Of a stretch of DNA of 64,000 nt, positions 44,282-56,100 are shown in pieces; position 1 is the stretch's first letter; the number at the start of each line of letters is the position of its first letter. A program made the translations under genes and the position numbers. Location of the stretch: positions 23,830,501 through 23,894,500 of the forward strand of contig JAPMAC010000209.1 of the NCBI GenBank assembly GCA_028671895.1, written 5' to 3'. Source of the DNA: Oenanthe sinensis. Lineage: Eukaryota > Streptophyta > Magnoliopsida > Apiales > Apiaceae. The notes beneath the pieces were generated by a model, which did not search any database, had not been told where the DNA came from, and was given only the letters and a program-made list of their open reading frames with translations.

Positions 44282-45025
44282 TGTTTTCCCAGTCGTACAA
44301 GTAGAAGGGGGGTTGAATACTTGTATGTCTTTTCTGCCTGATTTAAAATCAAATTAAGAACAAACTCAAACACAAAAATATGAATAAGTACTGTTTTGTA
44401 TTATTGATTTATGAATACAAAACTCTCATAGGGTGTACACAAACCCTAGCAGCTTCTCTGTGTTTATCACAGCAACTCTCTCTATTTCTATGCTCTCACA
44501 AAATTTCACTCAGATAATTATGCTTCGACTTCCACACTTTTACAATTAGGTTACATAGAGTTTATATAGAGAGCTGCCTATCAACTAATAACAGAAAGAT
44601 AAATTACAATAGGAATAGAATTCCTAATTATTAGTTGACAGTTTCCTTCTAGAATTCTCTTTCTTTCCCATAGCATATCTGCAATATATTTATCTTGATC
44701 TTCGAAGACTTTCCATTCCTGTGATCTTCTTCCAAATTTATCCTCAACTGTATAGACTCTGAAATCTTCAGACTCTGATGATCTTCAGACTCTGATCACA
44801 TGTAGACTCTGATAGATCACAGACTCTGATAGTCTATAGACTCTGATCACCTTCCAGACTCTGGTTTCATTTTCTACAGGAATTCTTCCAAGTACAAATA
44901 ACATGAATATTGACTATCTAGACTCTGATTATACATTTCAGAGACTAGAAAAACTTATTACAGATAAACTAATCTAGACCCTGTTCTAGTATTTTATACA
45001 TCATCAAATGAATATATCCCTAACA
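44282..45025 (-). repeat. 5' LTR of family B
   Basis: 744 bp; same ends as the 3' LTR. TATA box CTATATAAAC at 44560-44569. Compared with the 3' LTR it has an extra 17-bp duplication near 44769-44795 that adds one more AGACTCTG word. Confidence 0.97.
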
Positions 45026-45030
45026 AGAGG

Positions 45031-46443
45031 CATGTAATAACAAACAGTTCATTCAATATATCTCAAATAAGACATATATTCAAGTATACATTTTACTAAT
45101 TTTAAGATCATACCACCACTGTGGTCCACACAGTGTATTCGCAAACAAGTCCAACTATATCCTGAGATCATCTAATTATCATCAGTTTGGTTGACTCGAG
45201 TTTGACTCAGTTGAGCCTCGTTGAGTTTGACTGAGTTGACTCATCTCCCACCTTCTACCTGCAATACTCAATAACAAATAGTCAGTATTCATCAAAAATG
45301 ATTATATTAAGAAATAGAAATTGATGAAACAATAAAGATAAAGATTTTGAGATAAGATGATTTGATTTTTGTCAAGGCTTTATGTTCTTCTCCACGAATT
45401 GGCCTCTTTGAGCATCAAACCATCATCAGGAAAGATTATCTTGATCACTTCGTCACGATTCCAGTCTAGGGTTTGAATTCCTGTGCACATTTGAGCTTGA
45501 TTAAAGATGATACTCTTGTCAGAGTGAAGTTCTTGAGTCGTAGAATATGAATCCACCATCGATTTGATTGGACAAACACTCAGTCGATCTGAGTTATAGA
45601 GTGTCGAATTAGGGTTTTGAAGACACGATCTATTTTGAACTTAATCCATTGCAAAAATGGTAAGATTCGATAGGTTTTGAAGAATAGAACAGGAATCCAA
45701 GGTTGATTTTGTTGTGAAATTCATCATATAGAGTGAATTTGAGTTTAAATATTTAGGGTTTCGAACTCAAGATTTGGGGGAGAGAAGCACTGTTGCGGCT
45801 AAGTCGTAAAATGAGAATAGTAGAAAAATTATTTCTATTTATATTTTTCAACTTAAACGGCCCTGATTTAATCCCTATTAGATCAACAACTTAGATTTAT
45901 TCAGTCAATATAGTATTAAAATTGCCCCTTTTTATAAAATAAAAATTATATTATGACCATTTTAATTTGCATAAATTTTATATTTTAATTACAAGTGAAT
46001 TGTAATTAATTTATATAAGACCATATGGAAAAAAAATTATTTTATAATTCTTAATTACAAAGGGAAATGTAATTAATTTATATAAAATAATAATTTATCA
46101 GAAAAATATTTTCTCAATTAAGGAATTTATTTCTAAATTCTCAATAATCTATTAAAAATATCTTCTGGGACATATTAATTAACACGGACTATTTTCCCAA
46201 GTTTTGAAATACGAAGTATTCCAAGGCCAATCAATAGTTATGTTAATTAATATTATTTTATTGAGCTTAATTCACAATAAAGCTTGAACAACTTATAACT
46301 AAACCAATTATTGACAAATCTGAATTCCATATAGAAATCCGGTCAAATAAGAGCATGAATTACAAGCAGAGAAAATTTCATTGAAAATTAATTCAACAAA
46401 ATTAGAGACACTCGGTGTCTTTACTTTGGGCACACTAGCATTC
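45031..46443. other. Spacer right of family B insertion
   Basis: Non-coding. 45185-45250 has a run of TTGAC/TTGACT words (W-box-like cores) in tandem. 45360-45830 is less AT-rich, with AGGGTTT words. No gene or LTR ends could be defined. Probably the 3' side of the copia whose RT/RNase H follows. Confidence 0.4.
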
Positions 46444-47830
46444 CTAACTCCAGACGAGGTTTATTGAATCTTTCGAGCTCAAAGGTTTCGTAAAGATATC
46501 TGCAATATTATATTCAGTATCTATATATACCATTTTAATATTGCATTTCGAGACATGGTCTCTTAGAAAATGATGTCGAATATCAATGTGTTTTGATAAT
46601 GAGTGCAACACGGAATTTTTACTTAAATTTATTGCACTTATATTATCACACTGAATTGACACTGCATCAAATTTTACAGTATAGTCAGCTAGTGTTTGCT
46701 TCATCCAGAGGATTTGAGCACAACATTTTACAGCTGCAATATATTCAGCTTCTATAGTGGATATCGACACAGAATTCTGTTTCTTAGAAAACCAAGAAAC
46801 TAGACATCCGCCCAGAAACTGACATGTACCACTTATGCTTTTTCTATCAATCAAGTGTCCGGCATAGTTCGAATCAGAAAAGCACACTAGGTCAAATGGC
46901 TGTCCTTTTGGATACCACAGACCCATTTCAGTGGTTCCCTTAAGGTATCTAAATATTCGCTTAACAACAACTACATGAGATTCCTTAGGGTTGACTTGAA
47001 AGCGGGCACACTTACATACGCTAAACTATATGTCAAGCCTACTTGCAGTAATATAAAGAAGACTGTCAATCATTCCTCGATATTTCTTTGTATCCACAGA
47101 GATACCACTAATATCTTCAGTCATATTTAATGTAGGTGACATAGGGGTACTAATGGTCTTACAGGGTACTAATGGTCTTACAATTTTCCATCTCAAATTT
47201 CTTAAGCAATTCCTTGCAATATTTCGATTGTGAAATATGAATGCCTTCTTCAGATTGCTTTATTTGTAATCCTAAAAAGAAATTTAATTCCCCCATCATG
47301 CTTATTTCAAATTCTTTACTCATAATGTCTGAGAAATCTTTACATAGAGATTCCTTGGTAGAATCAAAAATAATATCATCTACAAAAATTTGAACGAGCA
47401 AGATATCCTTATTTTCATACTTCGTAAAGAGAGTGGTATCAAAAACTCCTATTTTGAAACCATTTTCAATAAGGAATTTGCTTAACCTCTCATACCAAGT
47501 TCTAGGAGCTTGCTTTAACCCGTATAAGCCTTTGTACAATTTGTACACATACTCAGGATGTAAATGATCATCAAAATCTATTCCTTCCATTTGAGTATAG
47601 CCTTGAGCAACTAATCGTGCTTTATTTCTTACCACTGTTCCACTTTCGTCTAACTTGTTACGAAAGACCCACTTTGTTCCAATAATGGAAATATCAAGGG
47701 GTTGTGGAATTAGTTCCCAAACTTTATTATGAGAGAATTGATTTAATTCTTCTTGCATAGCAAAAATCCAATCCTCATCCAATAAAGCTTCATTTGCGGT
47801 CTTGGGTTCTATTTGTGATAGAAAGGCAAA
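46444..47830 (-). pseudogene. Decayed copia RT/RNase H
   Basis: Minus-strand pieces: RT 47159-47782 (VRNKARLVAQGYTQMEGIDF, YGLKQAPRTWYE, VDDIIFDST, MMGELNFFLGLQIKQ) and RNase H 46444-46926 (CFSDSNYAGHLIDRKS, ISTIEAEYIAA, CDNISAINLSKN, IADIFTKPL). About 57 residues are missing from the RT between EGIDFD and HPEYVYKLYKG, including the first catalytic Asp region, without breaking the frame. A frame break lies at about 46930-47160. Gag, integrase and LTRs are not recognisable nearby. Confidence 0.9.
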
Positions 47831-49340
47831 ATCTTACTCAATTTGGAGTTGACCTTCATTGACTTTTAATTGACCGAACAAATAATCCTGAAATCGGGAA
47901 TACATGCCAAAAATAAAAGTCACCCAAAAATTATGAAAAAACTCCTAAAATTCTTTTTCAATATTATAATGACAATCCTCAAGTTTCAAGGCATTTGAAT
48001 ATGTGTAGCTATTACTTTGAGAAAAAGATTGTTTCGCTGACCCTATAGGCCGAAACAATAATCGATAGCCATTTGCCGGAACTTGTCGACGTTTGGACTA
48101 AAGTTTTGACTCAAAATATATTCAAATATAATATTCCTAAAATAATAATGACTATGAAGTCCAAGGAATATTTAATTTGAATTAAAATATAAATTATCCA
48201 AAGAAATAGGACAATTCAAGGCTTTTAGGGAAAAAATTGTATTTTATGTTTAGGCAGAACTTTATTGAAGATAAATTGAACAAATATATTTATAGAATAT
48301 ATTTAAAATATATTCCCTTGAAAACCTTTAAAACAAACACTCTTTTGAATAGATAACACATTTTCTGTCTCGTAAAAGTAGTGTTAAAATATTGTATTTG
48401 TTCATCTTCAGTCTTTGCCTCAAAATGTAACATATATAAATTAGATTTGATTTTATCAATATATTATCTAAATATATGCAGAGAGAAAATCATTTGGTTT
48501 CCTTTGTAAAAGTAGTTTGACTCAGTTTGACTTTTTTGTTGTTGACTGTCACTTCGAACAACCTAAGGAAGGATTACTATATTAATTAGTAACTTCCTAA
48601 TTCTAATTTAATTTACACTTAATGTTAAGACAAAATAATCAAAACATAATCCATAAGACTGTATCTCACATATAATTTTATTTATTATAATACGTGTCCT
48701 AACTATATACATATCTATATTAACTAATTTTAAATTTTTAGGCTCAATTATATATTAATTATAACATCGATCCAAATATATTTATATTAAATAGAATAAA
48801 TTTATATAAAATAAGAGAACATATAATATTAACATAAATTCTTAATATTATAAAATTTTATATTAAATATCAATAAAAATATAATTTATTTATTTATTTA
48901 TTTAAATATTAATTATCCCGTGTTCCGTACGGATTATAAACTTGGAATATTATATGTTAACATATTAAAACAATTTAAATTTATTACTCCTTCCGTCCCC
49001 TTTTACATGTCCTCTTTTAAAATAAAGTTTATCCCTAAATATACGTCTATTTCTATTTTCAAAACAAATATAGTATTTTTTGCACATATATAAGCTTTTT
49101 ACTACCCAGCCGGTGACTATTATTTTACCAATTGCGCATGTAAATTGCCAGGATGGATCAATTGCTTTAATTCCTAACACATTATGGGGCAGGGGCAGTG
49201 AACAATCAATCAAAAAGATAATACCGACCAAGAAATTAACATAAAAAACTTCTCTTTTTTTTTTGAAAAGAAATTAACAGAAAAATCTTATCCTTTTTTT
49301 TATGGACAATAAACAGAAACTTCTAAGAAGCATACTTAAT
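47831..49340. other. Intergenic sequence with MITE-like remnant
   Basis: AT-rich, no gene. A TTGACT/TTGAC run occurs near 48527-48560. About 48986 carries CTCCTTCCGTCCCCTTTTAC, the typical Stowaway/mariner MITE terminus; its other end was not found. Region 49260-49460 probably includes the 3' UTR of RPL8. Confidence 0.5.
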
Positions 49341-49467
49341 TAAGTCGTGATATATAAAACCAAATTTATAGCTCCAATTCCCAACATTAGCATAAACAGC
49401 ATCTCCCCAATAAGCACAAGGCTTTAAAATAAAAAAAGTTGAATAATTTTTAAGGGTAATACAAAAA

Positions 49468-49898
49468 CTATGCTTTATCAGCTTTCGAGGCAGTAGCAGC
49501 AGCTTGCCCACGGAGCCGACCAGTCCTCCTAGCTGCAATGAGACCAACTTTTTGCCCGGGTGGTGCATCACGACGAACGGTACTGGCATGACCAATATGT
49601 TGGTGGTTACCACCACCATGAGGATGCTCAACAGGATTCATAGCAACACCGCGAACCTTGGGCCAGCAGTTACGTTTCACACGGTACTTGTGATAAGCAT
49701 TTCCAGCCTTAAGCATAGGCTTCTCAGTTCTTCCTCCACCAGCAACCTGGCCAATCATAGCACGGCAACCACTGGGAACAATCTTCTTGGAACCAGATGG
49801 AAGTTTGATCCTATTAAAAGCAGACAAAAAAAAAATCCAATCACAATTGCTGCAATATATTACAACAATTAGAATTCAAATGTTGGAATCCAACAAAA

Positions 49899-49940
<42 letters not shown>

Positions 49941-52126
49941 TAATAATAAAGGATTGTTGCCAGCAAGAAAAACTTGTTCAGCTTTTCCATATGGGAACAA
50001 AACAAAAATCAACTTGCAAGATCACAGTCTCTAACCGAGGCAAGGCAAGGCAACAGAGTTAATTGACAGGTACATAGATATGTCTTTTTATAATAAAACA
50101 TTATTCAGATAAATAGCGTAGCGGGGATATATGAAGAACAGCATAAGATGAATATTGTATTTCTTTCCAACATTATTGAAGTAACTATAAGAAGATCTTC
50201 AAAAGTCTCTAATTGTCAGAGCAGTAGATGCAAAACTATGACCAGAGAATTACAAATACTTCACCAATTCTCTGCAAATTAATAGTTAAATAGCAACTAA
50301 AAATTGTTGAGCTTTTATCTCACCCCTCTAGTTCTCACAAGCCAAATAGCAAAGAAACAATGTTAAGGGATCATTTAGTAAATCTGAATACAAAATTCTA
50401 AAAGATTAAAAATTCTGAATCAACCACATGAATAAGAAATCCGAATGCAGAATGATTAATATTTTTTGGCAAAATAAAGGTTTAAAACATCTGAATGATT
50501 TTAATTTAGTATTTTACCATACCAAATAAATAATGTTGTTTAATGAGCATAAAATTAATTTAAAGTAAGAAATAAATCCAAAATTAGCTAGTGTATTAGG
50601 AGTTGGGAATTGAGCTATTTTATGAGAATATAATATAATAATATTACAAGTGCTATTCACTATATGAATAATATTAAGTATAAATTATATCATTTCATAA
50701 ATAATAATGGGCTATTTGTTGTATATTACTAGTTGTAAAGAGAATCTTTAAATCATAGATTAAGGAATCATAATAATAAGTTTTATATATTTAAGCATAA
50801 ATATTAAAGATAATAATAACAATTCAATTATAAAATTTGAATGCATACATGACTTGAATACAAATTAAAAAGAAGGCTATGCATGTAAAACTTGATTACT
50901 TAATGCTTAGGATTGAATTATCTATCCAAGCAATTCTGAAATATTCAATGGTTCAAGAGAGAGAAAGTAAAGTCCAAATGTTCTTAATCTATTTTAGGCG
51001 GTAAGATATGGTCATTCAGATAAGTTAATAAGAAAGCAAATGAGGCCTAATTTTCCAATCTAACTAATATTACAAAATCACAATTAAATTCAACAAGATT
51101 TAATTTTTTTATACTAAGAAATCGTTCTCGGCAAAACTAGACTTGTTTTGGCTTCCAGCATATGGGAGCAAACAAAAAAACAAATCAACTAGCAAGATCA
51201 CAGTTCTTCATTCCTCAAAAAGACCAAGGCAGGGCAACTATTTAATTGACAAGTGCACAAGAAGTCCGAACATTATTCAAACAAGTTAATTTTAAAATAA
51301 CAATATAGAATAAACATTACATTTGTTGCACTCGTTAGTGATGTAGACAACAAAATCATCAAACTAGCATATGATTGCCAGAAAACGGATACAATGCAGA
51401 CAAGAAAACGACAGACACTTAGACATTTCTTTGCAAGACAATAATAACACATAGCAACATACTTTTTTTATCGGCCATATAATCTCTACTAGAACACATA
51501 AAGACCCCTCTAAATCCTCCCAAACACAATCCCAACAAAACACGATGACCTCTAAATATTTAAACCGTCCACAATTCAAATAAAATATAATATTAACATT
51601 TCTAACATAAAGCTAAAGCAAATAAACAATATGACAAATATATATCAAAATATCGAATGATGCCGAAAACAAAACAACAACCATACCTAGAAGTTCCGTT
51701 ATCGGGATTATGACTAATAACAATAGCATAATCACCAGAAGCTCTAGCGAGAGTGCCACGATCACCAACATGATGCTCCACATTACAAACAACAGCACCC
51801 TCAGGAATGGACCTAAGAGGCAAAACATTACCAACCATAAGATTGGCCTTCTTTCCACAGAATATGAACTGACCAGTATACATTCCCTCGGCAGCTACAA
51901 AAAGCTCCTTCTGGTGCTTGTAACGGAACGGGTGTCTGAAAGTGACCCGAGCAAGCGGAGCCCCACGACCCGGGTCGTGAATAATCTCGGTAACCACGCC
52001 TTTGAGATACCCATTTCGCTCACCGAAATCCAGGCTACGAAAGCGAGCGGGTCCTTTGCGGTGGTGAGTGTGGGATTTGAATACACTCCCTGCTCCCTTA
52101 CGTTGTGCCCTGATCACTCGCCCCAT
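49468..52126 (-). CDS. RPL8: 60S ribosomal protein L8 (uL2), two exons
   Basis: Exon 1 51687-52126 (ATG 52124-52126), exon 2 49468-49810, together 783 nt and 260 aa, the usual plant length. It starts MGRVIRAQRKGAGSVFKSHT and holds the uL2 signatures GAPLARVTFRHP and, in exon 2, the highly conserved loop with NPVEHPHGGGNHQHIG (the His-containing segment by the peptidyl-transferase centre) and a basic C-terminal tail. The junction splits the Arg codon of NGTSR with GT/AG sites. The intron is 1876 bp, long for this gene. Intact reading frame; expected to be expressed in cytosolic large ribosomal subunits. Confidence 0.97.
49899..49937. repeat. (AAT)n microsatellite in RPL8 intron
   Basis: About 13 AAT units, then AAAAATAATAATAAAGG. 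Confidence 0.95.
49965..51255. repeat. Diverged direct duplication within the RPL8 intron
   Basis: About 49975-50075 and 51135-51260 share AACTTGTT..CAGC, CATATGGGA, CAAGATCACAGT, CAAGGCA.GGCAAC and TTAATTGACA in the same order, 1.1 kb apart. The sequence between them is AT-rich and non-coding. Probably an old repeat pair or decayed insertion. Confidence 0.6.
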
Positions 52127-52218
52127 TGAGCTTGTTCTATGCTGTAACTATCTCCGATCTGGGGTTTGGAGACGAGGAAAATTTAGAAGTCGAGATGCTT
52201 ACAGGTTATATATGTGGT

Positions 52219-52269
52219 TTTAGGGTTGTGTTGATGGGCTGAAATTAAGTGTATGGGTTATTGTGGGCT
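52219..52269 (-). promoter_or_regulatory. Telo-box and site II elements upstream of RPL8
   Basis: TTTAGGGTT (52219-52227; AACCCTAAA on the gene strand) with TGGGCT at 52235-52240 and 52264-52269, 90-145 bases upstream of the ATG. A telo-box beside site II (TGGGCY, TCP-bound) is the known signature of plant ribosomal-protein promoters, which fits the gene. Confidence 0.75.
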
Positions 52270-52377
52270 TGTATTCGAACCCGTGACTAATTGGGTAGTT
52301 ATTAGTGGACGGAGTTATCAATTCTGCCCAATATGGACTTGTTTAATATTGTTATTAAGGCTCAGCAATAAATTGTA

Positions 52378-52655
52378 CTCTCTTCGTTCCATTTTATATG
52401 AGTTTGTTTAACTTTCACAGAGATTAAGAAAAAATTGTAAAAAAGGAGTAAAGTTAGTTGAAAAATGGGTAAAATACTGAGACATATCAATATATAATAA
52501 TAAATTTGAGATAATGAAGAAAAGTAGTGGGTGTAATAGTATCTATTTAATAAAAAAGAGTATAAAGTGGAGAACTAGTGGTGTAATAGTGAAAAGTAGT
52601 GTTAAAAAATAATAAGTAGGTTCATTCTTTTAGGACATCTCAAAAAAGAATAAGG
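52378..52655. mobile_element. Partial Stowaway-like MITE
   Basis: Begins TACTCTCTTCGTTCCATTTTA, close to the Stowaway terminal consensus, and has the usual non-coding AT-rich body with AGTGGTGTAATAGTG words. Its right end is missing because a copia LTR starts at 52656. Confidence 0.65.
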
Positions 52656-53150
52656 TGTTGGAAAAACTTAGTATTTTAGACTAAGTTATGAATCATTTTG
52701 AAACTCAATTTGAGTGGTAGACACTATATGTTAGTGTTGTGTATTGGTTGGATTGTATTCTACTCTATGAGAGAATTCCAACGCATATTTATATGCTCAA
52801 AATAGATAAAGGATGAATGAGAACCGATGTTCCAAAGTATAACCCTTTAAGTGGTATTTGAGAAGTGTATCACATCGAGAGTAGTACAAACCTATTCCTT
52901 GATTTTTCTTATAAATACCTTGTACCACATTGAAAAGAAAAATAAGTCCACTCAAGTCTCTCCTTATAAATAAAGTCTTAGGGTTTCAGTTTTACCAAGT
53001 TGAGAAAATTATAGCCCTCTCTGTAATTTTAATCTCTTCAGTTTTAAAATTCAAAATATTCCGATGATAGTTTCCAACTCAGTTCAAGTTCGCTGAGAGT
53101 ATCGTTCATTTATCGGTGGTATTGTATCTCATTTTATCCTGGGAGGCAAG
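52656..53150 (+). repeat. 5' LTR of copia D
   Basis: Starts TGTTGGAAAAACTTAG; the first 167 bases are repeated at 57757-57923. The right boundary is approximate (no clear CA plus PBS could be read). It contains a TATA-like TATAAATA and a polyadenylation-like AATAAA. Confidence 0.75.
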
Positions 53151-56100
53151 TCGCTATGCATAGACGGTGAGATTTTCTGGACTCGAGATTAAATCCAATC
53201 TCTGTTTGTTTTCTCAAACTCTTCTCCTTATATTATAGTTTATTCTCTAATTGCATGATTGTATTGTTATGCTTTCTTATATGAATTAACTATTATATAC
53301 ATGAATTGTGATCTTTCATATTTGTTTCTTATATGGCTACAGTAATTATATATAATTATGTTTATATAGTACAAGATTGTCAACAATCTTAAAACAGTTT
53401 TATGTCAAACCTGTACTCCATCATGAAATCTTTAATTACTTTTATGGGTTATCTTCATATTGATGTATGGTTAAATCTAGATAATGTTTATGGTCTATAT
53501 GCACATTTATGTCATAAAATATGGAGTACATGATTATTAATTTTATTTTATAACCTTGATAAATCCTTGAGATATAGAGATGGTGCACTTTTGGCTATTA
53601 TGTATGTCATATTGATTTGTTTTGGAAAACTGGGATAAATGGAAATCAATTATGTTTATATATTTTCGTGTAACCATTCTTTAATTGTGGCAAGTTGGTT
53701 CACTCGTATTCAATGACTTACATGCATCTCTTGATTTATAAATTGATTATTGATTTATGTTATATATTCAACTGATGTCGTATAGTATGTCATCCATTCA
53801 TTGTCTCATGGTGAAGGTTTTGATAATTTATTATCTATTAATTGAGGATTATGACATGTCATTTGTGCATATATATGTTTAATATGCAATGATAAAATTT
53901 TGAGATTGGAAATAGACATAGTCGGTGATGAGATGTTAATAGTTTATTTCCTAATTTTTATTAATGTCTATGAATATTAGATGGATAATATAAGTGATGA
54001 GACTTGATAAATCTTTTGTGGATATTGATAACGTTAAAAACTCAATGGACCATGTACATTATGAATACTGGTTATGGGGTCGGTATGAGACTTATAATTT
54101 TCTGGTTGAATTTGTTCCTCCAACAAAACTATTATTTCTCGTGTTGGTGTCTATATTGCTGTGACAGTGACACACAAGCCTATTATGATAGTCCATGTGA
54201 TACCTTATATGACAATATTGTTATCAGCTCTATATGCTGGAAATTTGAAGAAATCCAAAATGTTGTTAATTTTAACGCATCAGTTGATTGAGAATCACTG
54301 AATGTAGATTATTGAAGGCTTATGTTTGCATACCAGTTTGCCTGGTGTATTGAAATTTTGGTTCTTGTGAACCATGCTGAAATTTTTGAGAAATTCAATG
54401 ATTGAATTCTATTGATAAGAACAATTAAATATTTTTCAACGTGATTATGTTAAAATCTCGTAAGGTTATTAATGAATGATGATGAAACATGCCCTAATGA
54501 GAGGTAGTAATAAATTATGATTATTTTCTGGAATGATAGTAATACATTTATTATGTGTACTCATTAAAGAGTAAGAATGATGTTATATAGAGAAATTTAA
54601 ACTCTATAGACTCGAGGTTGAAAACCAACTTAATTCGATAATTGAGATGGTAAAGAATGACTCTTATAGTGAATAATTACGGAGTAAAATTTATTCACAA
54701 AGTAGATGTATTCATAAAAGATACTACAAATTACTCGCATTAGTAAAATAGAGTATTTATAGATTTGAATCACAATCTAGGGAAGATGTGAAAGCATAAT
54801 TGATTAATTCAGACTATCACTGAATATGAGAATTTTAGTCATCTAATGACTAATTATTCTAAAATAAGATACCGTGAAATGAAATAATGGAATTTCCTAT
54901 GATTCTAGAATGTACTGAAACATTTTAAAAATACTAAAAGTATGGGGGTATCTTGAAGAGAAAATTATTAAATTTTCCATGAATACTGGAATGTAGTGGA
55001 ATGCAATGTGGGGGTATCTTGAACATGTCTTGATACCAATACTTGTAAAAGTAAATGAAGATCCAAAACCAATTGAGAGAATTTTGATAGATACATGGAC
55101 GATGGTTGTGTCCAATGTTATCTTGTGTATGAATCTAAATTATGAGATTCATAACTATGCAACTACAAAATCTAGGAATGCTTATAGATCTGTAAGTAAT
55201 CCAAATGAATTTATGAGTATATGGATATATGAGAGGATGATGAACCCAATAAGAGGGAATACTTGGGATAAGTAAATTTTGTCCAGATTCTTTGATGATT
55301 TGCTCAAAGATAAATCTAAAAGTTTGGAAGAAGCTATATGTTTATCTGATAATTCTTTGATAAAAAGAATATATCAAGAGGGAAATTGACTAAAGTTGAG
55401 AAGTCATTGAGTCAAAATTTATAGCATGTGTGCTAGAAAATGGACTACGATATTATATGAATTATTTGAACTCTCTATATAATCCTTTATGGGGGAAATG
55501 GATGTAAAAGGTATAGAGAGAGTGGTTCTATTATGAAGAATAATGTTTTAAAGTAATCATGTTTTAAATTTATAGATCTTTCTTCAAGAGAGATGCCATT
55601 AAGACCCAAACGAATTTTAATACGGGTTAAAGAAAGAATATCTGGTCAGCCTGGTAAATAAAGATTACAGTCAATGTGAAGACCTAAAATACTCTGAGAT
55701 ATATTCTCTTGTATGAGAATAAGGTTCATCGGGATGATACTTAAAATTTTGTAGTTCGAAATTAAAAAATATATCAAATGAACATTGAGATAGTCTTTCT
55801 AAGTAAATATTTGAATGAAATCTACATGAGATAATCTAAGGGATCCTTTATTAATACGAAAGTGGAAAGGCTATGATTTGGTGAAAATTTTATGAATCAA
55901 AATCAACACCAAGACAATGGTATATAAAATTGACAATATTGTCAAAACTAGTGGCTTCATCTGATATGACAAGGTTGCTAGTTTGAGGACGCTCAAATTG
56001 GATACCTACATGCATGAATATTACCAGTTTAAGGACGCTTAAACTTGGTAATGAGATAAATTGAAATTAATAATTTTTGGGACGCTAAAAATTGGTAATG

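Larger units (their letters stand above)
32408..45025 (-). mobile_element. Complete 12.6-kb Ty1/copia retrotransposon (family B)
   Basis: Exact 5-bp TSD AGAGG at 32403-32407 and 45026-45030. LTRs 44282-45025 (5') and 32408-33135 (3'), PBS, PPT, gag, pol (protease, integrase, RT, RNase H in copia order) and a very long accessory ORF between RNase H and the 3' LTR. By eye the LTRs differ at about 12 base substitutions in ~727 comparable positions (~1.7%), plus a 17-bp duplication and one base in a G run. With the commonly used 1.3e-8 per site per year this implies roughly 0.6 My. Several stop codons make it defective today. Confidence 0.97.

Noticed and set aside
48920..48935. Another CACTA-type CCGTACGG motif
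   Set aside because: Only TTCCGTACGG matches; the flanks TTAACAT and TTGGAT are missing, so it is probably chance.
49504..49872. 122-aa plus frame
   Set aside because: Antisense of RPL8 exon 2.
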